From positions 2,418,001-2,482,000 of the forward strand of contig NZ_JAMTCR010000002.1 in NCBI RefSeq assembly GCF_024171945.1: DNA of 64,000 nucleotides, in the 5' to 3' direction. The notes beneath the pieces were generated by a model. The model ran no database searches. It saw nothing but the letters and a program-made list of their open reading frames with translations, and was not told where the DNA came from. The translations under genes and the position numbers were made by a program. The DNA is from Actinokineospora globicatena. GTDB taxonomy: Bacteria; Actinomycetota; Actinomycetes; Mycobacteriales; Pseudonocardiaceae. The number at the start of each line of letters is the position of its first letter. Positions within the stretch are counted from its first letter, which is position 1. This document shows positions 43,849-52,649 of this stretch, piece by piece.

Positions 43849-44238
43849 GCGTCGGAGCGCGGCTGCTTCTGGCGATTTGGTCCGCTGACACCGCCTAAGC
43901 TGGTTTCGCCGCGCTCGCTATGCCTCTGACCTGCGGATCCTCTCGGCTGGCCGCTCCAGATTTCCCTCCGATGGGTGACAGAAGTTATCCACATGTGGAT
44001 CTCTGCGGGGCCTGTTTCAAGATCGCCCGTGGGTGGGTCCCGGTAGACTTGCCCAGGGACGCCCCCCGGAGAGGGTCGGGGCCGGGCCAGACTTGGGGTG
44101 GGCCCCCGGGGGCGTCAAGGGGATTCGCCCGAAGGTGTGACGGGGCCTGATGCCGTGGCCGTTTGGCGTGTTGGGGGCATGCCGGGAGCACAGAGGGCAT
44201 GCCGGGGGCGCGGGGGGCTTGCTGGCGGCTAAAGAGCA
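43849..44238. other. 390-base intergenic region with DnaA-box palindrome and structured RNA-like segment
   Basis: No gene seen. TTATCCACA (43985-43993), a perfect DnaA box, lies inside the 14-base palindrome ATCCACATGTGGAT (43987-44000). Further on, GACGCCCCC (44058-44066) pairs perfectly with GGGGGCGTC (44108-44116), enclosing a second GGGGCC/GGCCCC stem, so the DNA or its transcript could form a long compound hairpin. A 12-base direct repeat GGGCATGCCGGG occurs at 44175 and 44195, 20 bases apart. Confidence 0.4.
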
Positions 44239-44273
44239 GAAGGGCCCGTACCCAGTGGGTACGGGCCCTTCTC
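44239..44273. terminator. Strong terminator 3' of ctaF
   Basis: Perfect 16-base arms (AGAAGGGCCCGTACCC and complement) with a 3-base loop, 15 bases beyond the ctaF stop on the minus strand. Confidence 0.85.
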
Positions 44274-44287
44274 CAAGCGAGGACGAC

Positions 44288-44689
44288 TCAGTCCGTGCTG
44301 TTCGGGCGGGTGTGGTATTCGAACACCAGGCCGCCGACGGTGAGGAGGATGAGGACTACGCCGATGACGAGGAGCCAGATCTGCCAGAAGGCCATGGCGA
44401 AGGCGGTGACGGCGGCTGAGGCTGCCAAGGCGACGGGCCAGTAGCTGCCGGGGCTGAAGAAGCCCAGCTCGCCCGCGCCGTCGCTGACCTCGGCGTCGGG
44501 GTTGTCCTCGGGGCGCTGCTCGAGGCGGCGGGCGATGAAGTGGAAGTAGGTGCCCACGATCAGCGACAGGCCGCCGGTGAGGATGAGGGCGACCGTGCCG
44601 ACCGGTTCCTTGGCCCAGACGCCGTAGACGATGGCGGATAGGAAGAAGAAGGCGGTGGTGATGTCGAAGAGCCTGGCTTCGACCTTCAT
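44288..44689 (-). CDS. ctaF: Cytochrome c oxidase subunit IV (actinobacterial)
   Basis: 133 residues with four transmembrane helices in two pairs (DITTAFFFLSAIVYGVWA; VGTVALILTGGLSLIVGTYF; VALAASAAVTAFAMAFWQIW; LLVIGVVLILLTVGGLVFEY), with the conserved middle GELGFFSPGSYWP. It is the small actinobacterial aa3 subunit that helps assemble the supercomplex. It follows ctaC after 27 bases in one operon. Confidence 0.95.
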   Translation of the reverse strand: MKVEARLFDITTAFFFLSAIVYGVWAKEPVGTVALILTGGLSLIVGTYFHFIARRLEQRPEDNPDAEVSDGAGELGFFSPGSYWPVALAASAAVTAFAMAFWQIWLLVIGVVLILLTVGGLVFEYHTRPNSTD

Positions 44690-44716
44690 GGTGTCCTCAC
44701 AAGTGGGTCCGGGCTC

Positions 44717-45676
44717 TTAGTTCGTCGCGGTGCGGGCGGTGCGGTCGGTGTTGAACGGCTTGGTGGTCACCGCGACCGGGGAGCACAGCTCGCCGCAGTT
44801 CATCTCGGTGAGCGCCTCGGCCGCCGTGTAGCCCTTGCCGGTCTTGGGGTTCACCTTGGTGCGCAGGCCCATGTACTGGTCGAACTGCGCCGGGGTGATC
44901 GCCCGGACCTCGAAGTTCATCACCGCGTGGTAGGTGCCGCACAGTTCCGCGCACCGGCCGACGAACGAGCCCGTCTTGTCGATGCGGTTCTGGAAGGTGG
45001 CGTCCTGGTTGTTCTTGTCCGGGTACGGGAACACGTCCCGCTTGAACAGGAACTCCGGGACGAAGAACGCGTGGATGACGTCGCGGGAGCGCAGGTTGTA
45101 CTGGATCGTCCGCTCGGTCGGCAGGACCAGCAGTGGGATCTCGGCCGATGAGCCGATGGTGCGCACCGTCGTGTCACCCGGGGCGGCCGGGACGTCGAGC
45201 GCGCCCTTGGTGTTCTTGTAGTTCTTGTAGTCGAACTCCCAGTTCCACTGGAACGCCAGCACGTCCACGGTCACGTCCGGCTTGTCGGTCTCGGCCTGGA
45301 CGTAGTTCTGGGTGGTGGCGGTGAAGTAGAACAGCACGACCACGATCACGACCGGGATGCCGGTGTAGATCCACTCCAGGAAGTGGTTGTACTGGAACTG
45401 CTTGGGCAGCGTCTCCCCGCGCTTGCGGTGGGCGACCACCGGCCACAGGATGAGCGCCCAGGTGATCACGCCGATGATCAGCGCGGCGACCACGGACCAG
45501 GTCCAGAACTCGCGCATCCGCTCGGCCTGCGGGGTGACGCCCTCCGGCCAGCCGAAGCGCAGCACCTCGTCGGTGGAACAGCCGGAGGCGCCCAGGACGA
45601 CGAGCGCGACAAGACCGGCGACCTTGCTCAGCCGGGCGACCGGCGAACGGTTGCCGGCGGCCTTGGGTGTGCCCAC
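44717..45676 (-). CDS. ctaC: Cytochrome c oxidase subunit II
   Basis: 319 residues from GTG 45676, seven bases after GAGGAGGAG. A lipoprotein signal ends LGASGC (Cys33), two transmembrane helices follow, then the periplasmic cupredoxin domain. The CuA centre is CAELCGTYHAVM (Cys242, Cys246, His250, Met253), and AFQWNWEF is the family aromatic patch. The C-terminal extension has another Cys pair (EMNCGELCSPVAV), probably structural. It accepts electrons from the diheme QcrC. The frame stays open far upstream, but nothing before the GTG looks like CtaC. Confidence 0.96.
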   Translation of the reverse strand: MGTPKAAGNRSPVARLSKVAGLVALVVLGASGCSTDEVLRFGWPEGVTPQAERMREFWTWSVVAALIIGVITWALILWPVVAHRKRGETLPKQFQYNHFLEWIYTGIPVVIVVVLFYFTATTQNYVQAETDKPDVTVDVLAFQWNWEFDYKNYKNTKGALDVPAAPGDTTVRTIGSSAEIPLLVLPTERTIQYNLRSRDVIHAFFVPEFLFKRDVFPYPDKNNQDATFQNRIDKTGSFVGRCAELCGTYHAVMNFEVRAITPAQFDQYMGLRTKVNPKTGKGYTAAEALTEMNCGELCSPVAVTTKPFNTDRTARTATN

Positions 45677-45971
45677 TGCGCGACTCCTCCTCAAGCGGTA
45701 ACTCCACGCACTTGCGCCTGCCCCCGCCTGCCCCGATCCAGCGCTGGACAGCGCGGATCGACGCCCCTGGGGAGCACTGCGGAGCCTAGCCCAGCGACCC
45801 GGGCCACACCCCCCGAGGGGTGATCGGATGTCGGTCACACCGGCGGCACACCTGTGACCGCGTCCCGGCCGGGGCAACCGGGCCCGGCATACTGACGTCT
45901 TCCCCGCCGGACATCCACCTGGTTCACCCGGCTCGGTGCCGGAGCTCGACACGGAGAGGTGCGCGAGAAGC

Positions 45972-47900
45972 GTGTGCGGTCTGCTTGGCCTGGTCTGCCC
46001 TTCTGAGATGGACGCCGCTGCGGCGCGGTCGGCGGTGGGCGCGGCGATGCGCTGCCAGCGCCACCGCGGCCCGGACGAGAGCGGCACGTGGACCGGCGGT
46101 GAGGTCGTGTTCGGCTTCAACCGGCTGTCCATGATCGACCTCGAGCACTCCCACCAGCCACTGCCGTGGGGGCCGCCCGAGACACCGCAGCGGTACACGC
46201 TGCTGTTCAACGGCGAGATCTACAACTACCTGGAGCTGCGCGCGGAGCTGACCGAGCGGCACGGCGCCCGGTTCGTCACCGACGGCGACAGCGAGACGAT
46301 CGTCGCGGCGTACCACTACTGGGGCGAGGCCGCGGTCACCCGGTTGCGCGGCATGTTCGCGTTCCTGATCTGGGACACCCAGAAGCAGACCCTGTTCGGG
46401 GCGCGTGACCCGTTCGGGATCAAGCCGCTGTTCTACGCCGCGGGCCCCGGTGGGGTGGCGTTCTCCAGCGAGAAGAAGTCCATCCTGGAGCTCGCGCCGC
46501 TGCTGGGCATCAAGCAGGAGCTCGACCGGCGGTCGCTGCAGCACTACCTGACGCTGCAGTACGTCCCGGAGCCCGCGTCGCTGCACACCGCGGTTCACCG
46601 GATCGAGTCAGGGACCTGCTTCACGCTGGTACCGGGCGAGGAACCGGTCACGAAGCGCTACTGGCAGCCGCGGTTCTCGCCGACCCCGGTGCGCGGCCCC
46701 GCCGACGCCGAGGCGTTGTACGGGCGGATCGCGGACGTGCTGTCGGACTCGGTCCGGATGCACATGCGCGCCGACGTCACCGTGGGCTCGTTCCTCTCCG
46801 GCGGCATCGACTCGACCGCGATCGCCGCGCTGGCCCGCGAGCACAACCCGGACCTGGTGACCTTCACCACCGGCTTCGAGCGGCAGGGCTACTCCGAGGT
46901 GGACGTCGCCGCCGAGTCGGCGGCCGCGATCGGGGTCAAGCACGTGGTCCGCACGGTGTCGGCGCGCGAGATGATGGACGCGCTGCCGCTGATCGTCTGG
47001 TACCTCGACGACCCGGTGGCCGACCCGGCGCTGGTGCCGCTGTGGTTCATCGCCCGCGAGGCCCGCAAGCACGTGAAGGTCGTGCTGTCGGGCGAGGGCG
47101 CCGACGAGCTGTTCGGCGGGTACACGATCTACCGGGAACCGCTGTCGCTGGCGCCGTTCGAGCGGGTGCCGGGGTCGCTGCGCAAGTTCATGGGCCGCGT
47201 CTCGGCGAAGATCCCCGAGGGCACCCGCGGCAAGGACCTGCTGCGCCGCGGCTCGCTGTCGCTGGAGGACCGCTACTACGGCAACGCCCGCATCTTCCGC
47301 GACGACCAGCTGCGCGGCGTGCTGCGGACGTTCGACCCGGGCACCGGCCACCGCGACATCACCGCCCCGCACTACCGCGAGTCGGTGTCCTGGGACCCGG
47401 TGACCCGCATGCAGCACGTCGACCTGTTCACCTGGCTGCGCGGCGACATCCTGGTCAAGGCCGACAAGATGACCATGGCCAACTCGCTGGAGCTGCGGGT
47501 CCCGTTCCTGGACCCCGAGGTGTTCCGGGTGGCCGCCGAGGTGCCGCTGGAAGAGAAGATCACCAAGGAGACCACCAAGTTCGCCCTCCGCCAGGCCATG
47601 CGCCGGATCGTGCCCGCGCACGTGCTGAACAGGCGGAAGCTCGGCTTCCCGGTGCCGATCCGGCTGTGGCTCAAGGACGAGATGTACGAGTGGGCCCGCG
47701 ACATCGTGATGGCCTCGCAGACCGACGCGCTCATCGACAAGAACGCGGTCATGCGACTGCTGGAGGAGCACAAGGCGGGCACCCTGGACCACAGTCGGCG
47801 GATCTGGGCGCTGCTGGTGTTCATGCTGTGGCACGGCATCTTCATCGAGCGCCGGATCACGCCGGTCGTGCCTGAGCCGCACTACCCGGTGAAGATCTGA
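45972..47900 (+). CDS. asnB: Asparagine synthetase (glutamine-hydrolysing)
   Basis: 642 residues from GTG 45972, which places the nucleophile Cys at position 2 (MCGLLGL). The glutaminase half has RHRGPDESG, FNGEIYNYLELR and DGDSETIVAAY; the synthetase half has SGGIDSTAIAAL, SGEGADELFGGY and SLELRVPFLDPE. It makes asparagine from aspartate, glutamine and ATP, and in mycobacteria is also tied to amidation of cell-wall precursors. The position divergent from ctaC matches Rv2201. All residues missing from the homologue at 24775 are present here. Confidence 0.96.
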   Translation: MCGLLGLVCPSEMDAAAARSAVGAAMRCQRHRGPDESGTWTGGEVVFGFNRLSMIDLEHSHQPLPWGPPETPQRYTLLFNGEIYNYLELRAELTERHGARFVTDGDSETIVAAYHYWGEAAVTRLRGMFAFLIWDTQKQTLFGARDPFGIKPLFYAAGPGGVAFSSEKKSILELAPLLGIKQELDRRSLQHYLTLQYVPEPASLHTAVHRIESGTCFTLVPGEEPVTKRYWQPRFSPTPVRGPADAEALYGRIADVLSDSVRMHMRADVTVGSFLSGGIDSTAIAALAREHNPDLVTFTTGFERQGYSEVDVAAESAAAIGVKHVVRTVSAREMMDALPLIVWYLDDPVADPALVPLWFIAREARKHVKVVLSGEGADELFGGYTIYREPLSLAPFERVPGSLRKFMGRVSAKIPEGTRGKDLLRRGSLSLEDRYYGNARIFRDDQLRGVLRTFDPGTGHRDITAPHYRESVSWDPVTRMQHVDLFTWLRGDILVKADKMTMANSLELRVPFLDPEVFRVAAEVPLEEKITKETTKFALRQAMRRIVPAHVLNRRKLGFPVPIRLWLKDEMYEWARDIVMASQTDALIDKNAVMRLLEEHKAGTLDHSRRIWALLVFMLWHGIFIERRITPVVPEPHYPVKI

Positions 47901-47912
47901 CGCTGGACTTCG

Positions 47913-47945
47913 AGGGGCCGCCATCCTGATGGGGTGGTGGCCCCT
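47913..47945 (+). terminator. Terminator after asnB
   Basis: 11-base stem (AGGGGCCGCCA with TGGTGGCCCCT, one G-T pair), 11-base loop and TTT tail, 13 bases after the stop. It marks the left border of the accessory segment. Confidence 0.75.
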
Positions 47946-47957
47946 TTGCGTGGGTCT

Positions 47958-49433
47958 TTAGGGTGTCGGGGGCTTGTGCTTGCGGTTCAGCACGTCCTCG
48001 AGATTTTCGCGGCTGCTGAGCGTGTACGGGTGTTCTGAACCAAGAACTCTGGTGAATGCTTCTAGGACCGCTCGATTCTCGGCTTCGGCTTCGTCGTAGC
48101 GGCCCATTGCAGCCAGTGCCTGAGCGAGGTTGTCGCGGCTGGTGAGGGTGTCGGGATGTTCGGGGCCCGACACCGTGGCGAATGCTTCGGCAACTTCTCA
48201 GAGCTCGGCTTCGGCTTCGCTGAAGCGGCCCAACTCGATCAATGCTATGACCAGATTGTTGCGGCTGGTGAGCGTGTAAGGGTGTTCTGGGCCAAGCACT
48301 CTGGTGAATGCTTCTAGGACCGCTCGATTCTCGGCTTCGGCTTCGTCATAGCGCCCCATTTCGGCCAGCGCTTGCGCGAGGTTGTTGCGGCTGGTGAGGG
48401 TGCCGGGATGTTCTGGGCCGAGCACTCTGGTGCGCGTTTCAAGCACTATACGATGTTCGACCTCGGCTTCATTGTAGCGGCCCATTTTGTCTAGTGCGTT
48501 GGCGAGATTGTTTCTACTGCTGAGAGTATTTGGATCGTCTGGATCGACATATAGAGTGAGCGCGCGCGAATATGCGGTGTATGCCAATTGGTAGCGGCCA
48601 GTGTCGGTGGCGTTGCCTCCGAGCATTGCGCAGTCGCGGGCTGGGGCGTGGTTGAGGGCGGTGAGGATGAGCTTCTCGGAGGGCGGGCTTCCGGGGGGAG
48701 TGGTGCGCTGGGTGTGGTCGACCAGGTAGTCGAACACGGTCACGTGGGTGTCGTCGACGGGTTCTAGGAGGGCTGTGGTGTCGCGCCAGGGGGTGGTGGC
48801 CCAGGTCCAGGCTTGATCCAGGTCCTCGGGGCGGGAGCGGGGTTCGAGGAAGTCGGTGTGGAGTTCCTCGAGGAGTGCGCGAGGTAAGGGGCTGGAATAG
48901 CCGGCGCGGCGGCATTCGATTGCGGCGGTGACTAGGGCGGCGCCTCGGGGGGTGGTGCCGGGGGCGGTGCCGTTGCGCCAGCGGTCGAGGAGTTGGGGAC
49001 CCGCGGCTAGGTATTCGGGGAGGCCGTACTCGTCTGTGCGGGTCAGGGCTTCGGCGATTCTGGGGTCGGCGTCGAGGCTGTGGGCTCGGGTCAGTTCGTC
49101 TGGAGTGAAGCGGCGCTTGAGGTCGATCCGGGTGGTGACGGCGGCCAGGACGCGGCGGCGGGTTTCGTCGGTGAGGCGGTCGCTGTCCGTGTCGGTGTCC
49201 AGGCGGTGGAGTTCCTGGAGGCGGAGGGTGGCGACCAGGACTCGGCGGTGGCCAGTAGGGCCGCTCAGGAGTCGGTCGACCATGGTGGCTACGCCGCACC
49301 ACACCCCACTCGCGGCGTCCTCACGGAGGTACCGCAGCCCAGGTGCGCCCGTTCCAGTGATTCCGAGACGGATCGCCCGCCCTGAGGGCCTGCCTCCTGC
49401 TACGACTTCGCTCGGCTCGCTACTGAACGCCAC
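47958..49433 (-). pseudogene. TPR-repeat protein gene with an in-frame stop; probable truncated STAND-like protein
   Basis: One continuous frame of 492 codons is broken only by TGA at 48198-48200. Upstream of it are about 280 residues (RIDLKRRFTPDELTRAHSLD; EYLAAGPQLLDRW) and three TPRs of the type GRYDEAEAENRAVLEAFTRV; downstream another 1.5 repeats follow in phase. In sister repeats the same place reads GAGAATCGA, so CGA to TGA would make the stop. The N-terminal part resembles the region after the P-loop in actinobacterial STAND/TPR proteins, but no P-loop is present, so the gene may also lack its front. The repeat part (47.96-48.56 kb) is visibly low in GC. Confidence 0.65.
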
Positions 49434-49455
49434 GTCTCACCAGGAGCGCACCTCG

Positions 49456-50073
49456 ATGGCCGGCACGAAGTCCAGCCTCCTCCCTCTGGTGGTCGTGGCA
49501 GACCTGGTGCTCTACGTCGGTGTGGACACGGTGACGAACACCCTGTCCGACCTGCTGGACGACTCCGAGCCTGTGCTCATCGAGGACAACGGCCACCAAC
49601 TCCTCGTCGGCAGTGATGGCGCGACTGGGGTGGAGCAGTGCACGGCACGAACAGCACTGACCACCCGCGAGTGCGGCGACGTGAAGGTCGTGGTCATCGA
49701 CGCCGGGAAGATGCCGTTCATCGCGCGCAACATCAAGCTGGCCTGGGGCGAGGGCAAGCCCTCAATCCTGCACCGGGAGTCGGCGAACTCCCGTGCCAAG
49801 CGGAGCAAGGTTTGCGGTGCGTCGTTCAAGAGGACCTATCCGCGTGGGTCTTGTGATGAGTTCGCCTTCGCGTCCAGTCGCGAGGGTGGCGCGGGTGCGC
49901 GGGCGGAGGAAGTCCACGAGGATGAGCAGAACTGCCAGGGTGGCACGATCAGCGCGGCCTACCAGCACTTGCCGATCAACGAGGGCGACGCTTGCCTGGT
50001 GGTCATCTCGAACCCGGCCAAGGTTGCCACTGGGCCGTGGACGGGCCAGGAGGTCAGGGTGACGCAGTGCTAG
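49456..50073 (+). CDS. NucA/NucB-like deoxyribonuclease, membrane-anchored or exported
   Basis: 205 residues from ATG 49456. A hydrophobic N-terminus (LLPLVVVADLVLYVGV) may export or anchor it. The C-terminal half matches the NucA/NucB family: KVCGASFKRTYPRGSCDEFAFASSREGG would be the core, with CDEFAFASSREGG at residues 133-145 corresponding to the family's CDEYPFAS-EGG catalytic motif, plus Cys pairs at 160 and 180 for disulfides. NucB-type enzymes degrade DNA outside the cell. The stop overlaps the next gene, suggesting a toxin/immunity arrangement (inference). A target or delivery domain is not recognised. Confidence 0.75.
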   Translation: MAGTKSSLLPLVVVADLVLYVGVDTVTNTLSDLLDDSEPVLIEDNGHQLLVGSDGATGVEQCTARTALTTRECGDVKVVVIDAGKMPFIARNIKLAWGEGKPSILHRESANSRAKRSKVCGASFKRTYPRGSCDEFAFASSREGGAGARAEEVHEDEQNCQGGTISAAYQHLPINEGDACLVVISNPAKVATGPWTGQEVRVTQC

Positions 50074-50633
50074 GACTGGAGCAGGTGCGCCGGTACCGGT
50101 GGGCGGATGAGGACCGGGACCTCGCGTGGACGTTGGGGGTTGTTGCCGGGCGGTCGGTTGACGAGGTCGTAGCTGCGTACGGGGGTGGGGCGGGGCAGGT
50201 GGGAGAGCGCCTGGTGTTCGCTGGTGCTCAGGTCGGGGCAGGCGAGTTGGGGGCGGTGTCGCTCGTCCAAGTGCTAGAGGTCGGCGAGTACGTGGTCGCT
50301 GTTGAGAACAACGGCTGGCGGGGGAAGGACGTCGGGGTCGCTCGGCGTGCTTCTGCGGCGGGCGGCGGGTTCATCAGCGTGTTCTGGAACCTCAACGCGA
50401 ACTACAAGGTCACCCAAGCCGCCGATGGTGAGCTGTTGGCCTCGTTCGACCCGCTCACTGTCCAGCACCCCCCGCCGCCTGGGGAGGTCTACCCGCCCTG
50501 GATCACTGAGGTGGTGTTCACCGACACCGGGCTGCACGCCGCGTTGCTGGCGGTCGTGGAGCACCAGACCGGTCTGGTCATCGACCGGGGCTGGCTCACC
50601 ACACCACTGCCGACCTACCGCGTGCCCGCCTAG
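50067..50633 (+). CDS. DUF6461-like protein, candidate immunity partner
   Basis: 188 residues. GTG 50067 lies inside the end of the nuclease gene (7-base overlap) with an AGGAGG site in that gene, so both are co-translated. The start YRWADEDRDLAWTLGVVAGRSVDEVVAAYGG and the central EYVVAVENNGWRGK, FISVFWNLNANYKV strands fit the DUF6461 pattern seen in many actinobacteria. It is soluble with no catalytic motif. The tight coupling to a nuclease suggests protection of the producer, but this has not been shown for the family as far as I know. Confidence 0.7.
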   Translation: MLGLEQVRRYRWADEDRDLAWTLGVVAGRSVDEVVAAYGGGAGQVGERLVFAGAQVGAGELGAVSLVQVLEVGEYVVAVENNGWRGKDVGVARRASAAGGGFISVFWNLNANYKVTQAADGELLASFDPLTVQHPPPPGEVYPPWITEVVFTDTGLHAALLAVVEHQTGLVIDRGWLTTPLPTYRVPA

Positions 50634-50638
50634 ATGCG

Positions 50639-51781
50639 GTGCGGCTGGTGAGCTGGCGGGAGTTGGCGCAGGGGCTTGCCGATGAGATCGCGGCGGAAGG
50701 GGTATCCCTCTCTTCTGACCTGCGTCGGGCGGTGGTGGAGACACCCCGACACGTGTTCGTGCCGTGGTTCTACACACAGGGGCCGGATCGGGCGTGGGTT
50801 CGGACGGGGGATGGGGACGAGGGCTGGCTGGCCGCTGTCTACCGGAATCAGCCGTTGGTCACCGAGCTTGCCACTACCGGGGCGGGGGATCGGGTGACGG
50901 TGTCGTCCTCGACCAAGCCGGGGTTGATGGTGCGGATGTTGGAGGCGTTGGACCTGGCCGACGGTCACCGGGTGTTGGAGATCGGGACGGGGACCGGGTA
51001 CAACGCCGCCTTGCTGTGCCACCGGCTCGGGGAAGGGCGGGTCTTCTCGGTCGACATCGGTGCGGGCCTGGTCGTGGCGGCTGGTGAGCGGTTGCGGGCG
51101 CTGGGGTTGTCCCCGGTTCTCGAGGTAGGTGACGGCAGGCGGGGGTTGCCGGGGCACGCGCCGTTCGATCGGGTGGTCGGGACGTGTTCGGTTCCGGTTG
51201 TTCCGTGGGCGTGGGCCGAGCAGACGCGGGTGGGTGGGCTGGTGCTCGTCGACCTCAAACCCAGTGTGCACGCGGGGAACCTCGTGCTGCTCAAGCGCAC
51301 CGCCGATGGACTCAGCGGGCGGTTCTTGCCGCGGTGGGCCGGGTTCATGGCGGCGCGGGGTGCGGACGTGGCGCCGGAAGGTGTTCGGGTGTACGGGGAT
51401 CCGGCGTCCGGGAGCCGGTCGGAGACCACGTTGGCCGCGACACCGTGGACGGAGTTGGTGCCGTGGTTCCTCGCCCAAGCGGGGATGCCGGGCGAGGTGT
51501 CGGTCGGGTACAGCGGGTCCGGGTGGGCCACGCTCAGCGCCGTTGACGGGTCGTGGGCCTGGGCGCGGATGGTGGCCGATGGGGCTCGTGAGGTGCGCCA
51601 GGGTGGACCCGTGCGGCTGTGGGACCGGGTGGAAGCGGCGTACGGGGAGTGGGAGGCGCTTGGGCGTCCGGGGTGGGATCGCCTCGGGCTCACGGTTTCC
51701 GGGGATGGCGTCCACCGGGTATGGCTCGACGACCCCGGGAGCGGTGTCGAGTGGGTGTTCGCCGGGCCGCCCGTCCACTGA
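50639..51781 (+). CDS. PCMT-like (protein isoaspartate methyltransferase-type) SAM methyltransferase
   Basis: 380 residues. The N-terminal domain has the PCMT pattern: RHVFVPWFY, SSSTKPGLMVRMLEAL and the SAM motif VLEIGTGTGYNAALL, then VFSVDIG and the acidic loop GDGRRGLPGHAPFDRVV. The C-terminal 170 residues are an added domain (TPWTELVPWFLAQAGMP; VRLWDRVEAAYGEWEALG). Such PCMT variants in actinobacteria sit near RiPP genes or XRE/DUF397 modules; no precursor peptide was found here. GTG 50639, six bases after the previous stop. Confidence 0.82.
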   Translation: MRLVSWRELAQGLADEIAAEGVSLSSDLRRAVVETPRHVFVPWFYTQGPDRAWVRTGDGDEGWLAAVYRNQPLVTELATTGAGDRVTVSSSTKPGLMVRMLEALDLADGHRVLEIGTGTGYNAALLCHRLGEGRVFSVDIGAGLVVAAGERLRALGLSPVLEVGDGRRGLPGHAPFDRVVGTCSVPVVPWAWAEQTRVGGLVLVDLKPSVHAGNLVLLKRTADGLSGRFLPRWAGFMAARGADVAPEGVRVYGDPASGSRSETTLAATPWTELVPWFLAQAGMPGEVSVGYSGSGWATLSAVDGSWAWARMVADGAREVRQGGPVRLWDRVEAAYGEWEALGRPGWDRLGLTVSGDGVHRVWLDDPGSGVEWVFAGPPVH

Positions 51782-51798
51782 GGACTCTCATGGCGGCG

Positions 51799-52146
51799 TC
51801 AGACGTGGTTGGCGATGTAGAGGGCGGACGGGGCGAGCAGTGCGGTGATCGCCACGAGCCACAACAGGGCACCGTGTAGCCCCAGCCGACGGCGCGCGAC
51901 CCGGTTCAGCCACACGAACCCGAACCCGACAGCCGCGCCGGACACCAGGATGATGACCACACTGACGCCAGCCTCGGCCTCGTGGAACGGGGCCGAGACC
52001 GTGCCCCAGACCTTGGCGCGCACGTAGTACGTCAGCACGAACGCCGTCACCAGTGGGATGATCGCCAAGAACGCCAGCACGGCATTGCCCACCGCCCACG
52101 CCACCCACGCGGTCACCGCGCGGCGTGTGGTCGTCGACTCCTCCAC
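51799..52146 (-). CDS. Small three-helix membrane protein
   Basis: 115 residues with three predicted transmembrane helices (NAVLAFLAIIPLVTAFVLTY; GVSVVIILVSGAAVGFGFVW; HGALLWLVAITALLAPSALY) and a charged N-terminus. No family recognised. It lies downstream of the Imm1 gene on the same strand (about 65 bases), so it may be transcribed with the deaminase/immunity pair. Confidence 0.7.
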   Translation of the reverse strand: MEESTTTRRAVTAWVAWAVGNAVLAFLAIIPLVTAFVLTYYVRAKVWGTVSAPFHEAEAGVSVVIILVSGAAVGFGFVWLNRVARRRLGLHGALLWLVAITALLAPSALYIANHV

Positions 52147-52211
52147 GACGCGAGCCTAGCGGCGGCGCGTTGTGCCACTCGAACATTCGGTACACACCGA
52201 CCAACTCCCGG

Positions 52212-52649
52212 CTAAGACTGGGACCCCAGCGAGGCGCCTGGTTCCCAGTCCAGACAAGTCGGCCGCTGGCCGGTGTCGAGGTACTCGACCACGGCGGCCA
52301 ACACCAGTTCGACTGGTAGTTCCGCGTGGGGTCGGATGTTCGCGGGGTGGAGTCCGGCGCTGTGGTACTCGACCCAGTCGACGTTGGTCCCCGTGGTCGG
52401 GACGAGCACCTCTGAACCGTCGTGCCACTGGAGGAATCCCACGGCGTTGTGCACACCGAAGGCCAGTGTCGGCCCTTCCGCCTCGGCCTCGGGGTCTGGC
52501 CGGGTCTCGCCCAGTTCCCACATCCACCCGACGTCCACCCCGGCCGCGTTGAGCGCCGCCACCTCACCGATCACGTCGACGTCGTCGGAGAGTTCATCTC
52601 GAGCGATGAAGCCTTGGTGCGTGATGGGCGGCAGCGAGTCGGTCACCAC
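52212..52649 (-). CDS. Imm1-family immunity protein
   Basis: 145 residues. The sequence LAFGVHNAVGFLQWHDGS followed by WVEYHSAGLHPANIRPHAEL and the C-terminal helix LAAVVEYLDTGQRPTCLDW fits the Imm1 pattern (vGfL-w, v-Y, ip-e-a-aav-efl-TG-rP--v-W). Imm1 proteins are known immunity partners of nucleic-acid deaminase and other polymorphic toxins. Its GTG start overlaps the toxin stop by 7 bases, so the immunity protein is translated directly after the toxin. It presumably binds the deaminase and blocks it. Confidence 0.85.
   Translation of the reverse strand: MVTDSLPPITHQGFIARDELSDDVDVIGEVAALNAAGVDVGWMWELGETRPDPEAEAEGPTLAFGVHNAVGFLQWHDGSEVLVPTTGTNVDWVEYHSAGLHPANIRPHAELPVELVLAAVVEYLDTGQRPTCLDWEPGASLGSQS

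Noticed and set aside
44058-44116. Possible 6C-type actinobacterial RNA
   Set aside because: Only one run of six C is present and the runs lie in stems rather than in hairpin loops as the 6C motif needs.
50639-51781. RiPP methyltransferase with a hidden precursor peptide
   Set aside because: No short ORF with a leader/core pattern was found within a kilobase on either strand.
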